The notes under the pieces were generated by a model that worked only from the letters and a program-made list of their open reading frames with translations, did not search any database and was not told the origin of the DNA. From the NCBI RefSeq assembly GCF_021130785.1, contig NC_060215.1, positions 71,307,501 to 71,371,500 of the forward strand: 64,000 nucleotides of DNA. The letters run 5' to 3'. This stretch comes from Homalodisca vitripennis (lineage: Eukaryota > Arthropoda > Insecta > Hemiptera > Cicadellidae). Below, in pieces: positions 12,170 to 25,852 of this stretch. Positions within the stretch are counted from its first letter, which is position 1. Each line of letters begins with the position of its first letter. A program made the position numbers and the translations under genes.

Positions 12170-15100
12170 TAATTAACTCTAAATTCTAGATTCAAGAGTT
12201 GACTTGAGTTTCCTTCGCACCTAGTCGACTGAGCCAAACAGGAATTTCCGTCTAACGAGTTGCATAGTGAGTTTTTGTCCGCAGATAGTGAATGATGTGT
12301 TTGGCCAAGCTAATTACGAGAAATCCAATTATCACTGTTTTCATAATCTAAGTTCACGTTAACTTTAAAAATACAAATTGTTAACTTTTTATGCACGTGG
12401 AATGCCAAATTACAGACGTTTTACTTGTTTTACGGTGCATCAACGTTGTCCAATGTTAATACAAGATTGTTATCAATAAAGTATTTCAATATAACTTTTT
12501 CTGCGTTATTTTACAGTTACGTTTCTTCATTTTTTAAATGTTAACGAAACAAATTTAACTAAAATTATTTAAATCTGTACTAGTTTCATGCAGTGTGAGA
12601 GCTTCACTCTCTCTGGCAGTAAAATCTTAAAGAATTTTTTTAAGAACCAGTTGTGTATAAAGATAACTCCTTTACTTGAACGGTGTGTCTTTCTGGTCTG
12701 CTAAAGATGCATCAGAAAAAAAAACTGTTTCTGAATGCGAGTTTAAATACCAGATGTCTTTTCAACGAAAATCGGAAGATAGGGCGATAAGCGGTATCCA
12801 GTGCATAAATCACTTAACGATTGTTTACGTATTCTAAATCAGTGAAAAATGCACCCAAAATGCAAAAATAATACAATCTTGCAAATGGTGATAAAGACGA
12901 CGCAAAACGAAAATAACACTTATCTATAGATAAAGTAGAAAAACAGGAATAAGACCCGATTACGGGCATCAAAATAATCAAATTCTAATTTGATGCACGG
13001 TAAAAACGTGTACAATATCCGTACTTTATCATTCTAACTAGTAAAGCGATATAAATTATTCAAAATTAAAATAATATTTATAAACTTATGTAAACTACCG
13101 TGGAATTAGAGAAAAAAGTAATATGATTAGATTTTATACTACTATTGCTTTGCCAAAAACATTATTCAAACTCGGTGTACATAACTTATGCTCCGACAGT
13201 AGCTGTGATTATTAGCACCTGTAGACCCCCGACGACACAGTGGTTTCTATAGTGGACATGAAGAGAATGTTGCTATATCGGGTCATGAAGAGAATTTTGG
13301 CCTGGCTCTAGCAATCGATCTTCTCGGGAAGACCACGAACGGTTTTCTTGCTAAACGGAGGCTCTACACCGTTATCGGATTTCGAATAGACCGGGAAGAC
13401 ATCAAAAGCCCAAGGGTTCAAATTCAATTTTTGTATTCCCACAATGAAACGTTACTGAATATTATGTCATGCTGTTAATATTATATTACAAACATTGTAG
13501 TATTAAAAAAGTACGCCTATTTTGAATATTAGATAAAAAACGTTATAATTATGCGTTACCGTATTTTATCTACGTAATCTTATACGTATGTGAGATTGGT
13601 TGGGCATTATGCGGCAAGAACACTGCAGGTAAAAGGTGCCTGCGGTGTATACGTAGGGTCTCCGGATAGAGAGTGCATACCACTCAGTATCCGACTAACA
13701 GTGAAGTCGTCGAGGTTGTGGGGGTCATTCTTATCGATTTTCTCGCATTTCCCTTTTGAAGTAACGCGAGAAGCCGCCGCGAGAAGGAGCGATGCTTTGT
13801 TTTGCTAGTGGGTGAGATTCACATTCACCAGCTCTCCTGTGAGAGCTGACGGTGCATTAGTAATTTCCCCATTGTAAAAAGATCTTCAAGGCGTAGGGAG
13901 CCTTTCTGCAATTTTTGATGTGATAGGCTATGAAAGTGTTACGCCTAAAAGGTGTGTGACTAACGGTGTATTGTTTTAAAACCCCTCCTGTATATTTATT
14001 CTAAGAGGTTTTGTGTCTGTTTTAAAAGTTTGTTCGAAGGTAACAGTAAACCACTCGAGATATAAGGAAATAGACGACATGAAGACAAGTGATGTCTTTG
14101 CGGAGTATAAGGTCTCAGCCGTTCCATAATACCTTATACTAGGCTGGATTAGGTTAGTTGAGCCGAGATTACGTTTTCATTACTCATCTAAACCCAACTG
14201 AAGAGTGTGGAATCTATAAAATACACAATAACCTAAGTAATAACACGCAACCAAAATAAAAAAAACTTTTGTACATAACACGTAAAAAAATTGTAAATAC
14301 AGCTAGAATCATGAAATATTTGGCCTCGTCGTGGCCAGTTATCTTCAGTCAAAAAGTACTAAAATAATGCAACAGATAATTAAAACGTAAGAAGACAATT
14401 ATAACATTAGCCACGTAAGTCTACCAACTAATTATCATTAAACATCTACATCTAACACTACTCTCCAAATATTTAATTAAACAAGAGTCAGCGAACCAAT
14501 CTGTTCATAATGATAACAAATGTCCTTGACATTCATGTTACCCTTTCAAATAGTGTACTGTCAATAAAGAAAACACAGTAACTATCGTTGGTTACAAAGA
14601 TTTATAAAACTCTTTGCTGTACAAAAACTTGCATAGAATGTTTCGTTTAAAATTTAAAGTAAATTTCAGACGATATAGGTCACGGTTAAATGCAAATTGT
14701 ATTACCTATTAGGAGAGTATAGTACACATGACTACAGAGTAGAACTATTTATGCTAGGGTTACATCCTAATTTTGTTATTAGTATCTTGTATTAGTACAT
14801 CAGAGTTCCGCTTACTTCACAGATTGTTTAGAAAAAAAATCTGCAACAACGCTTAGAAACCATGAAATTTTTACTTTAAAAAATTTTATCTTACACAAAA
14901 TTGTGTGAGTATTTTTTAACGCTTAGTGTGCGTTTGTGTGACACTATAAAACTTCTGTTTAAGAAAGTCCGTAACATATTTTAATGTGCTTTCAGCTCAT
15001 TTTGAAGCAAAGTATCGGGCCAGGTCTTGTGGTCAGTTTTCAGGTTTATAGTCACGCTTGAATTAGATCTTGAGATAATACGATATGAGGGAGGCTGTAA

Positions 15101-18100
15101 GAGCAGGAGGCAACACAGAGGTTCATGAGAATCAATTTGGTTTGTGGTCTTCAGCTGCTTTGTGAGTCTAGCGGGCGTTGTTCTTAGAGATACTCGTACA
15201 TAGAGGATCTTCATGTGTTGATTTTAGGCTCTATATTTAATGTTATCAGACCTTTAGAGAGAAAGTAATGACGAAGGTTTTGAATCCAGATTAATGTAAA
15301 ACAACTAAAATAATATCATTTTTTCCTTGAACTCATTTAAAGGTAAAATATTTACGTTGAGTCGGAGTGTATAAAAAGCATTTTCAGTTTTTCCCAAATT
15401 TTGAAGAAATATAACGCCAAAAACATAATGCCTACATCAACGTAGTAAAACAGTGAATAGAAATGTTAAAAGTTACGCTTCAAAAATTGTAATTCAGGAA
15501 CTGACTGGATTAAAGTGGTTTTCATGTAGAATTTAACAATCAAAATTAAAGCCTAAAAAGATATATCCATCGAAATACGGATTTAGTTCAAACTAATTAA
15601 GCAGTTTCTTGCAATTTTACTTTTTAAAATATATCAATTTAATAGTGAAGATTTGGAATTGGCATTATAAAATTTGGCACTATACCTGAAGTGTGAAACG
15701 GCCTTTGGCAATGGGATGGTTGCAAAACCAAGCCAATGCTAAATTGAGTTTGTAAGCTCTTCAGAAATTAATGAAAAATACGTTATCTATAGGTATAATC
15801 TATAATATATAGTGAATATTAGAGACTAACCTAATAATTAGAAAATATAACCATAATTACTTCTCGCGTAATTACTAATCTAACATTACGCTTTATCTGA
15901 CCGCCTTACAACGTAAATGTAATCAAGTATGGCCGAAGAAATTTTAATATTTGACGAAGACATAACAACTTTTTTCGTATGATACTCTGGATGGTCCCAG
16001 CAGTTTTATAAGAGAGGGAATATATCAAGCTTATCCAAACACCAACAATCCAAATCCAACGTAACTTCAGTCTTTTTTTACTCTTTATATAAAAAGAAAG
16101 GCACGATTGAATCGCCAAAAACGCTGTATATAATAAGTACTATTTTTAAATTTTAGTCCTGTTTTGTTTAAAGTAATTTGACAGCTGACGGTTGATTGAG
16201 TTTTAAGTTTTATTTAAGCTAGGGCGAGATCGACTTAAGTTGACGGCGTTTTTCAACACGCTTTCTGTTCATATGATATTTAACTTAAATAGAACAGTGT
16301 ATACAATTCGGAGTATACACACTAATGGCGTTATTTGGAAAACAAATCAAGTTAATATACATTAGTATAGTGCTTATTTTTTAACACCTGTGCTAAGATC
16401 TTATCAAACAGAACAAAAATAAGTAAATAAAATTCGCTTTAAACCATCATTTTGTTCATAGTGAACAGACGAAAAACTGAAAAGATTTCATCTTCAGAGA
16501 TTGTATGATAACTAAAACTTAAAGTCTTAACATCGGAGAATGTCCATCATAAGATTCAGCTCATAATATAGTAGATTCCAATATGTTGATTCTTCAGACG
16601 CCTTACGTATCACAAAATATCATCATAGTTGTATCTAGCAAATAGACATGAGTGGAATGTACAATCCTGGATTATTAAATTTTTCATGCGATTCTCCAAG
16701 GCATTCTTTCTGAAAGCTTGTAGCTATGCCACGAAGTATTCTACTTATTAATACGATTACTAACACCATCATATGTCTGATCATGTATTAACCTCAACGC
16801 AGATAGCATTTAATAACATCATTTTGTCTCGTAGTATTGGTATCTGTAATCTATTCTGTAAACAAAACGTATAAGCCTTTATATGATTTCTCCTGACAAC
16901 ACGAGAGTGGCGTAACAAATGCACAGTTGTTCACGACAGGATATTGTCTGTTGTTTCATCGCTAGTTATTGAATTGGCCAAATCATCTCGACATATACGA
17001 CATCTTGAAATCTACAATTCTCTATGCATAAAAGTTACCTTGTACTGAACCTTTGTACTTTCGTGGGAATGAGCATTTCCTCGGAAGTACCATGTCATTG
17101 ATTTCTTATATATTTCATTCTAAACTAAATTTTTTTAATCGCCGTTAAATTATAGGCACTAAACAATTTCAAATTTTCAGGGGTGTATTTCGGAATTTTA
17201 TTTTTTTCAAACCCATAAGTGAATAAAAATGAGGAAAGTTTTCCGGAGATGATTTGCCATATCTCAAGCCAAGTTTAAAAATGTCTAAAGCCGGAATTTC
17301 AGACTTCAAATTTCAAAAGTGTTCGGGGGAGGGCAATGGACCTGTCTCTCTCCTGGTGGGTATTTATTATCATCCGTACCACCTGGGAGTCTTTAACCCC
17401 CCCCCCATACTATTAGGCCTATGTTGTCGGCGGAGGGCAGGTACGAAACAAGTTATTAACGACCAGCCAATTTAACACGCTTTGTTTATTACGGTCTGAC
17501 TAACGTGACATTATGAAGTGTAATGGTGAAGTGTGCGTAGGATTAACAATCTTCGTTGAATCAAATATTCATAAACCAGTTTAACCTCTCCATTAGTCTC
17601 AAACACAAGTAAATTTTATAATGGTTTTAAATAAAGTAAATAAATTGAGTGTCACTTGAGTTAAATGTTAAACCCCGACGAAAAAAGGTAAAGAATTTAA
17701 ATACATTTAGGAGTTTTCCTATTTAAATAGTCTTATTAGCATTTTGTTAAGCGCTTGGAAATTTTAACAAGCGTATGCTAGTACACAAATATACATACTT
17801 ACAATATAATATAATATACAATTACATACATACAAATATAAATACTGCATACTTATTACCACTGGCGATCTTATGCAAAGTAGTTAGCGTATTTCTGTTC
17901 AAAAAATGTTGCAGGCATTAAATAGACTAAGATAGTATTTCGGTTACTATTTTGAAAATTTGTATCGTATTGGAAAATTTGTTTCGGATATAATGTGGAT
18001 ATGTTAATGTTCAAAAAGGGTTAATAATGTTGGTGGTTTTATGGATCGCGCACAAGAAGGATGCAAATTGTTAATTAAATTGCTTGAAGGGTCAAGGGTA

Positions 18101-18980
18101 TACAAAACATATTCTTGTGTTTTAAAATTTATTTATTTTATTCAAATGTTATTTATGAGTGAACTTAGAATGTTGTTTTACTGCTTAATTGAGTAAGTAT
18201 GAAGCCCACGAAACGTAGTGCGTGGGACTGCTAAAAAGTCGTTGTGTGAAGTGCACGAGGGGAGGGGTAGCGAATCTTTGTCGCCTCCCATGAGAGCCAG
18301 GGGTATGGGACTACTTCTTCTCAAGGATGTCTTTTGTATAATTTAGACACAGGAATCTTTCTCTGAGAAATCTCATAAACATACTTGTTAAGACAGGGAG
18401 CGTATTTTTATCAATTATTGATTTTCTTCTAGCTAGACAGTAAGTGTATAAAAAATAATTTTATTTATAACGTTTTTAAAAGAGACAAAATTAACTCAAA
18501 CAAATTAACTATAACACTTTTTATGAATGTATAGTTCTCTCAAATATTTCACCAAACTCAACAGAACTTATTTGAGTCATACTGTTCAAAATTGAACCTA
18601 GCATATAAACGGCAATGTCTCTGAATAACGAACTGTGTAAACCCTTTATACTTCGGCAACTTGTGAATGAATGGACGCGTTTAAGCTGTTAAACTAATCC
18701 TAGAATTAAGGAGTAAGGGGAGTAATTCAATTCATGAAAGGACGTTTTGGTATATGATAAATTGGATATAAAGAATAAACGTTTAACATTTGTTTTGTTA
18801 CAAACATAAGCCAAATATAAGACCTAAAATGATACATGTTACACACAAAATCTTTGAAGCTTGCCTTTCTTTATAGGAAATGTAGCTTAGATCACGAATC
18901 CAAGTATTGAAACATTAGATGCACAAAATCTTGAAATATTAAGAACTGTTTTTGAAAAAATGTTAAATAACAATAATAAT
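12170..18980. other. long stretch without a recognised gene
   Basis: Mostly AT-rich. Two GC-richer patches occur at 13200-13420 and 13590-13900, plus others at 17320-17460 (with a run of nine C) and 18200-18320. I found no domain, RNA gene or terminal repeat in any of them. Confidence 0.35.
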
Positions 18981-19019
18981 AATTTTCCTGGAGATTTTTC
19001 TAGAATCTCCGGGAAAATT
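18981..19019. repeat. 16-bp hairpin
   Basis: AATTTTCCTGGAGATT at 18981-18996 pairs with AATCTCCGGGAAAATT at 19004-19019 with one T:G position and a 7-nt loop. It could be the fold-back core of a small MITE. No flanking duplication was identified. Confidence 0.6.
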
Positions 19020-20540
19020 CGTCTAAATGGATAATCCGTTACGATTTAAAATACTCAACCGTATTTTTACACAGTGTGAATTAAATTCATGTTGATTTAA
19101 CGTTCCTCCTACCATTCATTATACACATTATTTGGCATTTGAATGAATATATTGTGGTCAACTGAAAGTTTTCATCTCTAACTACCAGATCTAAAGCATC
19201 CATTGCTCTACACTTCCATTTAATAAGCATTATATTTAATTTTAAATTAATATTACAATTTATTTAAAATAAATGGAAATGTCAAAATACATGCATTTAC
19301 TCATTCTGTAGTGATACCAATACTTAATTTTAACGAAGAAGTTTATTTTGAATTTTTAATCTGGTTGGAAGGATCAGAAAATTTAATTATTTGTATGATT
19401 TACGAATTTCTAGAAAATATTTTCAATACCTTGTTATAAGACTTTTTATGTAACTTAAACATCGTTATTTTACTTTTCTTAATTTTCTAAAATGTCCAGT
19501 ATTTTTGTAGTAGGCAACTCTGGCATTAACTCATATTTGAGACACAATTATAGCGAATAATATCTGAACCGAAAAGTATTGTGTTAATTGGACGTTGGAG
19601 TTGGAAAATCAGTATACAGTGTAATATAATATTTAAGAAGCACATCTTCGGCATTACATCTCAAATAAATTTCTTGATGAAGCAATAATATGACAAAACG
19701 TAACGATAGAGTTGACGGTGTGACTGTCCTTTTGCCTTTTGACTTCAAAACCAATAAGATCAAGAGGAACACATGTCCCAAAGGACGGACAATATGATTT
19801 CAAGAACGCCTGTCAAACCATTATTATCAATAGAATTAAATTATTTTCTGCAGTGAAAAGTTTTATTCGCAGTTAAATAATTTATAAGTTATATTATACA
19901 TATGTTTTTTATGTTTCTATGTGTTTTCTAGTTTCCATATTTTTAATCACTGTATGTATTAGTAATCAATCAACGTATGAAGAGATCAAATTTTGTAATA
20001 AAGTGTAATATCATATCCTTCTCTAAAACTCAACTACAGTTGTTTTGTTTGGAAAATATTCGTATTGGCATTATAATGGACCTTTTAGGTTTTATGAGTT
20101 TTTAAAATTTTTAACATAATAAATACAATAAATAATAAATACGGTAATAAAAATATTACTGATTGTCATGCAATCAATAATTGTAAATACAATAATTGAT
20201 TTTAGCACTTTGTATGTGACTTATGATGCATTTCAATCGGATTTATATATAAGGAGGCATTTCTTATACTAAAATTATCTTCAACCGAGGCGTCGATATA
20301 TAATTATTTATGTATGTCGTATGTATATAAGTGTGAATGAAAAGTGAATACTTAACGTGTATTTAGTGAATGTGCTAAGTGTAATCGGAACTTTGTTTAA
20401 AATTTATTACTGGCGATGGATGATTTAAAAGGATAGCAGGATTTTGGATATAACCATCATTATACGAGTAGTACTTTTCGAGGATTAGAATCTAACTTCT
20501 CTTCAGGTGTCACGCCTTAAAGTATCTTGACACCGGAAGA
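19020..20540. other. AT-rich, nothing recognised
   Basis: No frame above background and no recognisable repeat. Confidence 0.35.
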
Positions 20541-21440
20541 GGATGGATTACAATCCTCGACATGTAGTGTTCTATTCTTCTAACATAACGATGAAAAATC
20601 TTGTTATCAAACATGAACTACTAACGACTATCTTTGTGTTCACGATTCAAGCAAGGGTCAACTCCGCTGTTCATCAGGGATCTATTTTGGGACCTTTCCA
20701 CTTCCTAATTTCCTGTTATCATTTCCCAGAACTCACACCCTAAATAAAAAATTCTTGTGTACACTGACGATACTTCCTTAGTGGCTTCTGCAAAAAAATA
20801 AAATAACTCTTTCGCAAACATTATTTCAAAGTACGCAAGAACTAAACTCCTAGTTTGACGCAAACAGCTGAAAATTAATCCCTCGTAAGAACAAGTTCAT
20901 AAATGTTCATTTAAACCATTGCTATATTTCTAAGGTAGACTCATCATTTATTCTACCTCATTTCAATTTTGTAAGTTACTCGAATTTTTTTTGATTGATT
21001 ATCGATTATACTCTTTTGCAGGAAAGGGTAGTCAAGATTTTGCCTGGAGCAGATTTTAGAGAACCTTGCAGGCAAATCTTTCGATCTATAAAAATTGTAC
21101 AACTTCAATATTTTCATCTTGTAATGTGTAATTTTTGTGATATGTAACTTTGACCTATTCTACAGTAGGAATCATGGGCATTCCTATTTTACTAGAAACT
21201 CTTTCCTACTACAATACACAATTCACAAAACTAGCTTCTTTTGAAAAACACCTTATTACAACTGCATCACCATATATAACCATTTCCCTGCAACAATATA
21301 ACAATCGCTGAATATGAACAAACAATTAAAGAATGTTTGACATTCGTTTCGCGGTTTTTAGATCTTTAAGCATAATACATTTTAAACTGCTATCGTTTTC
21401 TTAACTATAACAAATTTATAAATTGTTTAGCCTTTTAAAT
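20541..21440 (+). pseudogene. decayed LINE reverse transcriptase fragment
   Basis: At about 20655-20715 the plus frame reads a Val-Asn-Ser-x-Val-x-Gln-Gly-Ser-Ile-Leu-Gly-Pro motif, the hallmark of non-LTR reverse transcriptases. At 20758-20796 the Tyr-x-Asp-Asp catalytic box appears as Val-Tyr-Thr-Asp-Asp-Thr-Ser-Leu-Val. Further on, near 21050-21090, is a Glu-Pro-Cys-Arg-Gln-Ile-Phe-Arg segment like the conserved region after the RT domain. The pieces lie in different frames with stops between them, so this is an old inactive copy. Plus strand, 5'-truncated. Clade uncertain (jockey/CR1-like). Confidence 0.7.
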
Positions 21441-22410
21441 TTATTAAAGTCTGTGATAGTTCCGTATATAATTGATCTACTTATTTATTAATCATCTTGA
21501 ATTTTATTTTATTGTTAGGCTAATATCAATAGATGTGTCGTATGCCTCAGTCTCCACTGTCAATAATGAGGAATTCATCAAAAGGGTTAAAAGATCAAAT
21601 GAAAATATGTTTTCATACGAAGTTTTTCTTAGCTAGAAAATTTTAAACCCAACTGTCAGAAACGTAATAGTTGTACTAACTTAAGTAAGCCAATCATAAA
21701 AAGACTTAAAGTGGCTATTTTAAGCCGAACGGTGGGTATTTACCTCGTTGTATGATGCTAATTTAACATATATTTCCATGTCTGAAGGTCGCTTTAACTG
21801 TGTTACGTAAAAAAATGTTACCTCCAAAAAAAAATATTGTTTAATATTTTGAACTCTTTCAATTCCTACCCATTGCGATTCCTACCCAAGGGAAAGAAAA
21901 GTCTTTCTATCGATTTCAAGAAAAACTATTTTCTTTGCTTATATAACGCAGTTTGATGGCTGCCTGACTACTACCTCTAGAATATTAAGAAATAAATACA
22001 AATCATGTACAAGTTATGTTTGATGCGTTGTTATCCGTGTATTAGATTAAAAATGCAGTGGAGCATATAGTCTTTCAATGTAGCTGACAGATTGAGCGGG
22101 GACGAAAGCAATATGACTGAGTGCTGGCAATAAAATCACACAAGGCACAAAGCTTTATACTGCAAAATGCCGTACTTGACTGTATTGAGTTTGCATTTTC
22201 ACAGATGTTTTACCCCGCGAGTAAAGAAATAAAGTTTTACTGTCACAATGGAATAAATGTGCGTCTTTGACAAGTCGTTTATTCATCGTCAACTTCATTC
22301 AGTTCAGTAAACCCCAGGATGAATTTTAAAAATTTACCCACACATGTTTATTGTAATTGATGAATAATTTGTTTGTTTCGTTCTTTTCCTTGGTGATTGA
22401 ATACTTCCTT
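21441..22410. other. nothing recognised
   Basis: AT-rich sequence between the LINE fragment and the tRNA-like element. No gene visible. Confidence 0.35.
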
Positions 22411-22413
22411 GTT

Positions 22414-22482
22414 AGAATCGGGATTCGAACCCGGGTCCCTGGTCTTATAAACTGTCACGCTAACTACTTAAAGACCAGGAAC
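22414..22482 (-). ncRNA. tRNA-like sequence (tRNA-derived SINE head or tRNA pseudogene)
   Basis: On the minus strand GGGTTCGAATCCC at 22434-22422 is a good RNA polymerase III B box and T-arm. About 30 bases upstream, TAGTTAGCGTG resembles an A box, and a possible anticodon arm lies between. No full cloverleaf could be closed, so a SINE 5' head is more likely than a working tRNA. Confidence 0.45.
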
Positions 22483-22489
22483 GACATTA

Positions 22490-23430
22490 GTGTAGCATAG
22501 TAGGGTTAAGAACATTCTTTTGGCTATATTTATACTTTCGCATATTATTTATATGTTTCGTTTTTGTTAACATCTCCGTTATTTGCATTATTTCTTTATG
22601 ATAGCTTAACCATATATATTTTCTAGACCCACGAGTTTATTATATTCTTGAGTAACCTTATTAGCAATCATATTTCTATTTGTGCTGATAATATGCCTAT
22701 TTATCAGCAATATCTTAAAACCACTACTGCAGCTCATACAAAATGCTGCAAACTATTTTAAAAACGGAGATTGTCTGAGCGGTAATTCATTAATTAAGGT
22801 CACAATACAAATATGCAACCATAATATTACACGTATCATTTTGTTAGTAAATTGCTTACTGAACGCAAGAAAACTATGCACACTGTTTTAACCATGCACA
22901 GTACCGTATTGTTACGGATTGGGACTTTTATTTAAATATAGGTTAGCATGACAATCCATAGACTTACAAAAAAACTATCTTCAATGCGATACGTATAAGA
23001 TGAGAACCACTCATGTAATCGATTAGAACATTCACCCCAAACAAAGAGGCCCTCTGGAAACGAAGATTTGAAAATAATTGCAGAGATACCGAAAGGTTAA
23101 GAAAGTCTGATTGTTATCAGCCTATTATAAATAGTTTTCAGAATTACTTTTGTACCGTTTATGATTTCTTTAACGATGTTCATATTTTTATCACTATATA
23201 TGGTAATGGGTTACTTTCCAATACAGCTGAGATCTGCGAAGATGATCGTACTCCTTGTAGCTATGTCAGCTGTTTTTTATTCTCCCGAACATTACTTTTC
23301 GTATGTAAACAATTCTTTCTATACGTACAAATTTCTTTCTCTGTATATACAATTAAAACTCCAAGTTTGTCCAACAGAAGCACTAATAATTTTTGTGGTA
23401 AAATTATGAGGAAAATATTTAATAGTTAAA
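22490..23430. other. AT-rich, nothing recognised
   Basis: Contains a short plus frame at 23161-23409 with hydrophobic composition but no recognisable motif. Confidence 0.3.
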
Positions 23431-23433
23431 ACA

Positions 23434-23809
23434 ACCATCAATCAATCAATCAAAATCATTTATTTCTCATTAACATGTATCGAGAATTGTCAATATGTAT
23501 AAAATAACTAAATACTAAAAATATTGCTATATCTGGTAAAACTACAAATTAAAAATATATTGAAAAACAGTACTAATGATAGTTTTACTTGTAAGGTTGG
23601 GTGGGGCACAAAAATTCAGAGAGTGAGTAAAAACAGTTTTTCACAAGAAAGTCTTTTAGTTTGTTTTTAAAAGATGCAAGTGAAGTGCTGGCTTTTAAAT
23701 AATCTGGCAATCTGTTATAAATTGTAGGTCCTAAATATTCTATTGATTTGCGGAACATATTGTTACTATGGTGGGGTACTGTTAAACTATTTTTATTTCT
23801 GGTGGGACA
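23434..23809 (-). pseudogene. 5'-truncated LINE, last codons of ORF2 plus 3' tail
   Basis: The minus strand from 23809 to the TAA at 23585 is one open frame. It carries the C-terminal pattern common to LINE ORF2 proteins, with a Tyr-Leu-Gly-Pro-x-Ile-Tyr-Asn-x-Leu-Pro motif followed by Phe-Lys-x-Lys-Leu-Lys-x-Phe-Leu. After the stop there is an AT-rich 3' UTR with an AATAAA at about 23464-23459, and then TGAT repeats, read on plus as CAATCAATCAATCAA at 23437-23451. A short tandem tail is typical of CR1/RTE-like elements. The 5' truncation point coincides with the edge of the large inverted repeat. Confidence 0.75.
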
Positions 23810-24553
23810 GACTGATTTGAATATTATTTACATACCCTGTAAATACATACGATGCAATGCCACTATAATCACTCATATTGACAGGAAGAAACTAGCGATT
23901 GTATTTCCTTTCTAGAAAAAGTTCCTACGCTTTTATATCGGTATCTAGGAACTGTATACAGTTAATCTTCGTATTCTTTTTATATTTATACTTACTCGTG
24001 ATTTTGCTGGTCTTCTAATGAGGCTAAATTCAGGAAGATGTCTTATAACACAGGCTTGCTTGAGGATGGAAATTATTATTCCAGGTTGGGTAAATCTCAT
24101 GAAATTGTAAGTTTGACCCGATAATTAAGTTGTGTAAATACGCTACCCAATTCCAAGATCTTCTTTTGCGATTATGCACATTGGAAGCTTTTTATGGAAC
24201 GCTTTTTACAAGTGTTTTTGCATGAACCGTACTAAATGTAAACATCTTTCTTCTGAGTTACTTATTAAAATTGCAGTATGAATAGATAACTTTACTGATC
24301 TAGATTATGTTTGACCAGCCATGGCCTCTCCAGCATGCTTGTGAAGGATAAAACAGCTGAGTTAGGTATAAACTTGTTCACCTAAGACGGGGATCAGCAA
24401 AACACGACGGGTCCTTGATGGAGCAATGAGATTTTAGTTTTTTAATATGTTCATTCCTTACTGCTCAGCTCCGGTGGTCCTGTAGTTCTTGAATTATTGA
24501 TCGATCGATATATCCTCGATGTTATGGGAAAATGTTACTCACTCAATTACCAT
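23810..24553 (+). repeat. left arm of a 744-bp inverted repeat
   Basis: From GACTGATTTGAATATT at 23810 to CTCAATTACCAT at 24553 this arm is the reverse complement of 25853-26596. Every block I compared by eye matched, except one G/A difference near 24360. Both arms are exactly 744 bp, so no indels separate them. No terminal transposon signature or coding domain was recognised inside the arm. Confidence 0.95.
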
Positions 24554-25852
24554 GACAACGAACCTGATGATGACTAGCTGCTAAACAAAGTTGTTCGTTT
24601 TCCAAGAAGTTCCATACCACCTCAGCAGTGAATATCTAGGTTTTTTAATTGATAACCAACAGATTGCCGTTGTAAAAATGCAATAGTTTTAGAAAAACTT
24701 CTTACATTTATATTTTCCTTAATTGTCAAACAAGATTTTAACATCGAAAACCTACTAAACCTAGTAGATGTTTTCAGTTATGATGATTTGTCTCACAAAT
24801 AAACTAGTAAAACTTCATCATTTACTTGGTTTGTTTTAATACTTTCAACTTTACCAGTCCACAAACGTACTGTATTCCTCCTCGTACATATTACGTTATT
24901 TATCTAGAAGTAGGTTTTCTCACATTTCGAAAGCCTTTTGCAGTATTTATTTTCGGTATGTCGGATATTTTTAAATGTGCAAAACTCAGTGTGATTGTGT
25001 AACTTGTTTTGACAATGCTATGTTCAAAAAGCTGATTTTAGTACCAAAACGAATTATAAATAGTGTTTTTTCCTTATTGAATAATAATTACTAGACTATG
25101 AAATGCTGGTTAATCTTTTAAAAGCTTTCGTGTGCTTCATTTGCATCGTGATGAAAAGTATCATCCAATACTCGTCACGAAAATTCTATGCGATGCGGTG
25201 TCTTATATTGTTAAGACCTTGACAATGGCCTTATTTATTTGTATAGTTATTGTTTAGTTTGCCCACAATGACACTCTGCCCTCCAGAGCTGTCTAAGGAA
25301 TTCAAAATTTTTTCAGTTGATCACTTTGATGTATAAATTAATATTGCAAATCATCAGTCTGCCCACGTTGATGTCCGCCAGATGTTCAGGACCATTATAC
25401 CAAGTAATAAGAGAATAATATCGGTCCTCTCTGAAAGCTTTGAAAGCATAGTTTCTATATGTTCTTAAGATGAAGTCGGAATGTTGGATGAGGATAACTG
25501 CAATGTAAATTACCAAATAACTTATTAAGAGGGTGCCACAAAACATCGAAAGTTTCACGAGTAGAAGGAACCTCTTTCTAAAGATAAATTGATGTTTTTA
25601 GGTTTCTTGAAATCTGCTTAGGATTTCAAACATTTTGAAAGTTTGTGTCTGAAACTTCATAAAAGGAACTGAAACTTGTAGTACCGATGAGCACTTACTT
25701 GTTCGTTGGAGACCATCGGGTAAAGCGGAAGGAGAGCTAAATGATAAAGCTTGCTAAGTAATGTGTTTTGTGATGTAGCCAGCCAAGTTCAGGTGGTGGA
25801 TATTGAGGTTGACACTGCAAGGATCACTTAATGACAACTTTGCACAAAGACA
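24554..25852. other. 1299-bp spacer between the inverted arms
   Basis: The spacer is unique sequence. Its only notable content is the minus-strand frame at 25313-25585. The rest is AT-rich with no recognised motif. Confidence 0.7.
25313..25582 (-). CDS. unrecognised ORF with one membrane segment, possible exon
   Basis: A minus frame is open from about 25582, just after a TTTATCTTTAG acceptor-like site, to the stop at 25313-25315. It begins with basic residues and a strongly hydrophobic stretch of about 20 residues (Cys-Gly-Thr-Leu-Leu-Ile-Ser-Tyr then Val-Ile-Tyr-Ile-Ala-Val-Ile-Leu). A soluble segment rich in Arg, Tyr and aromatic residues follows. This would suit a type II membrane protein or the first transmembrane exon of a larger gene. 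I do not recognise the family. It sits inside the spacer of the 744-bp inverted repeat. Confidence 0.3.
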   Translation of the reverse strand, partial: FRKRFLLLVKLSMFCGTLLISYLVIYIAVILIQHSDFILRTYRNYAFKAFREDRYYSLITWYNGPEHLADINVGRLMICNINLYIKVIN

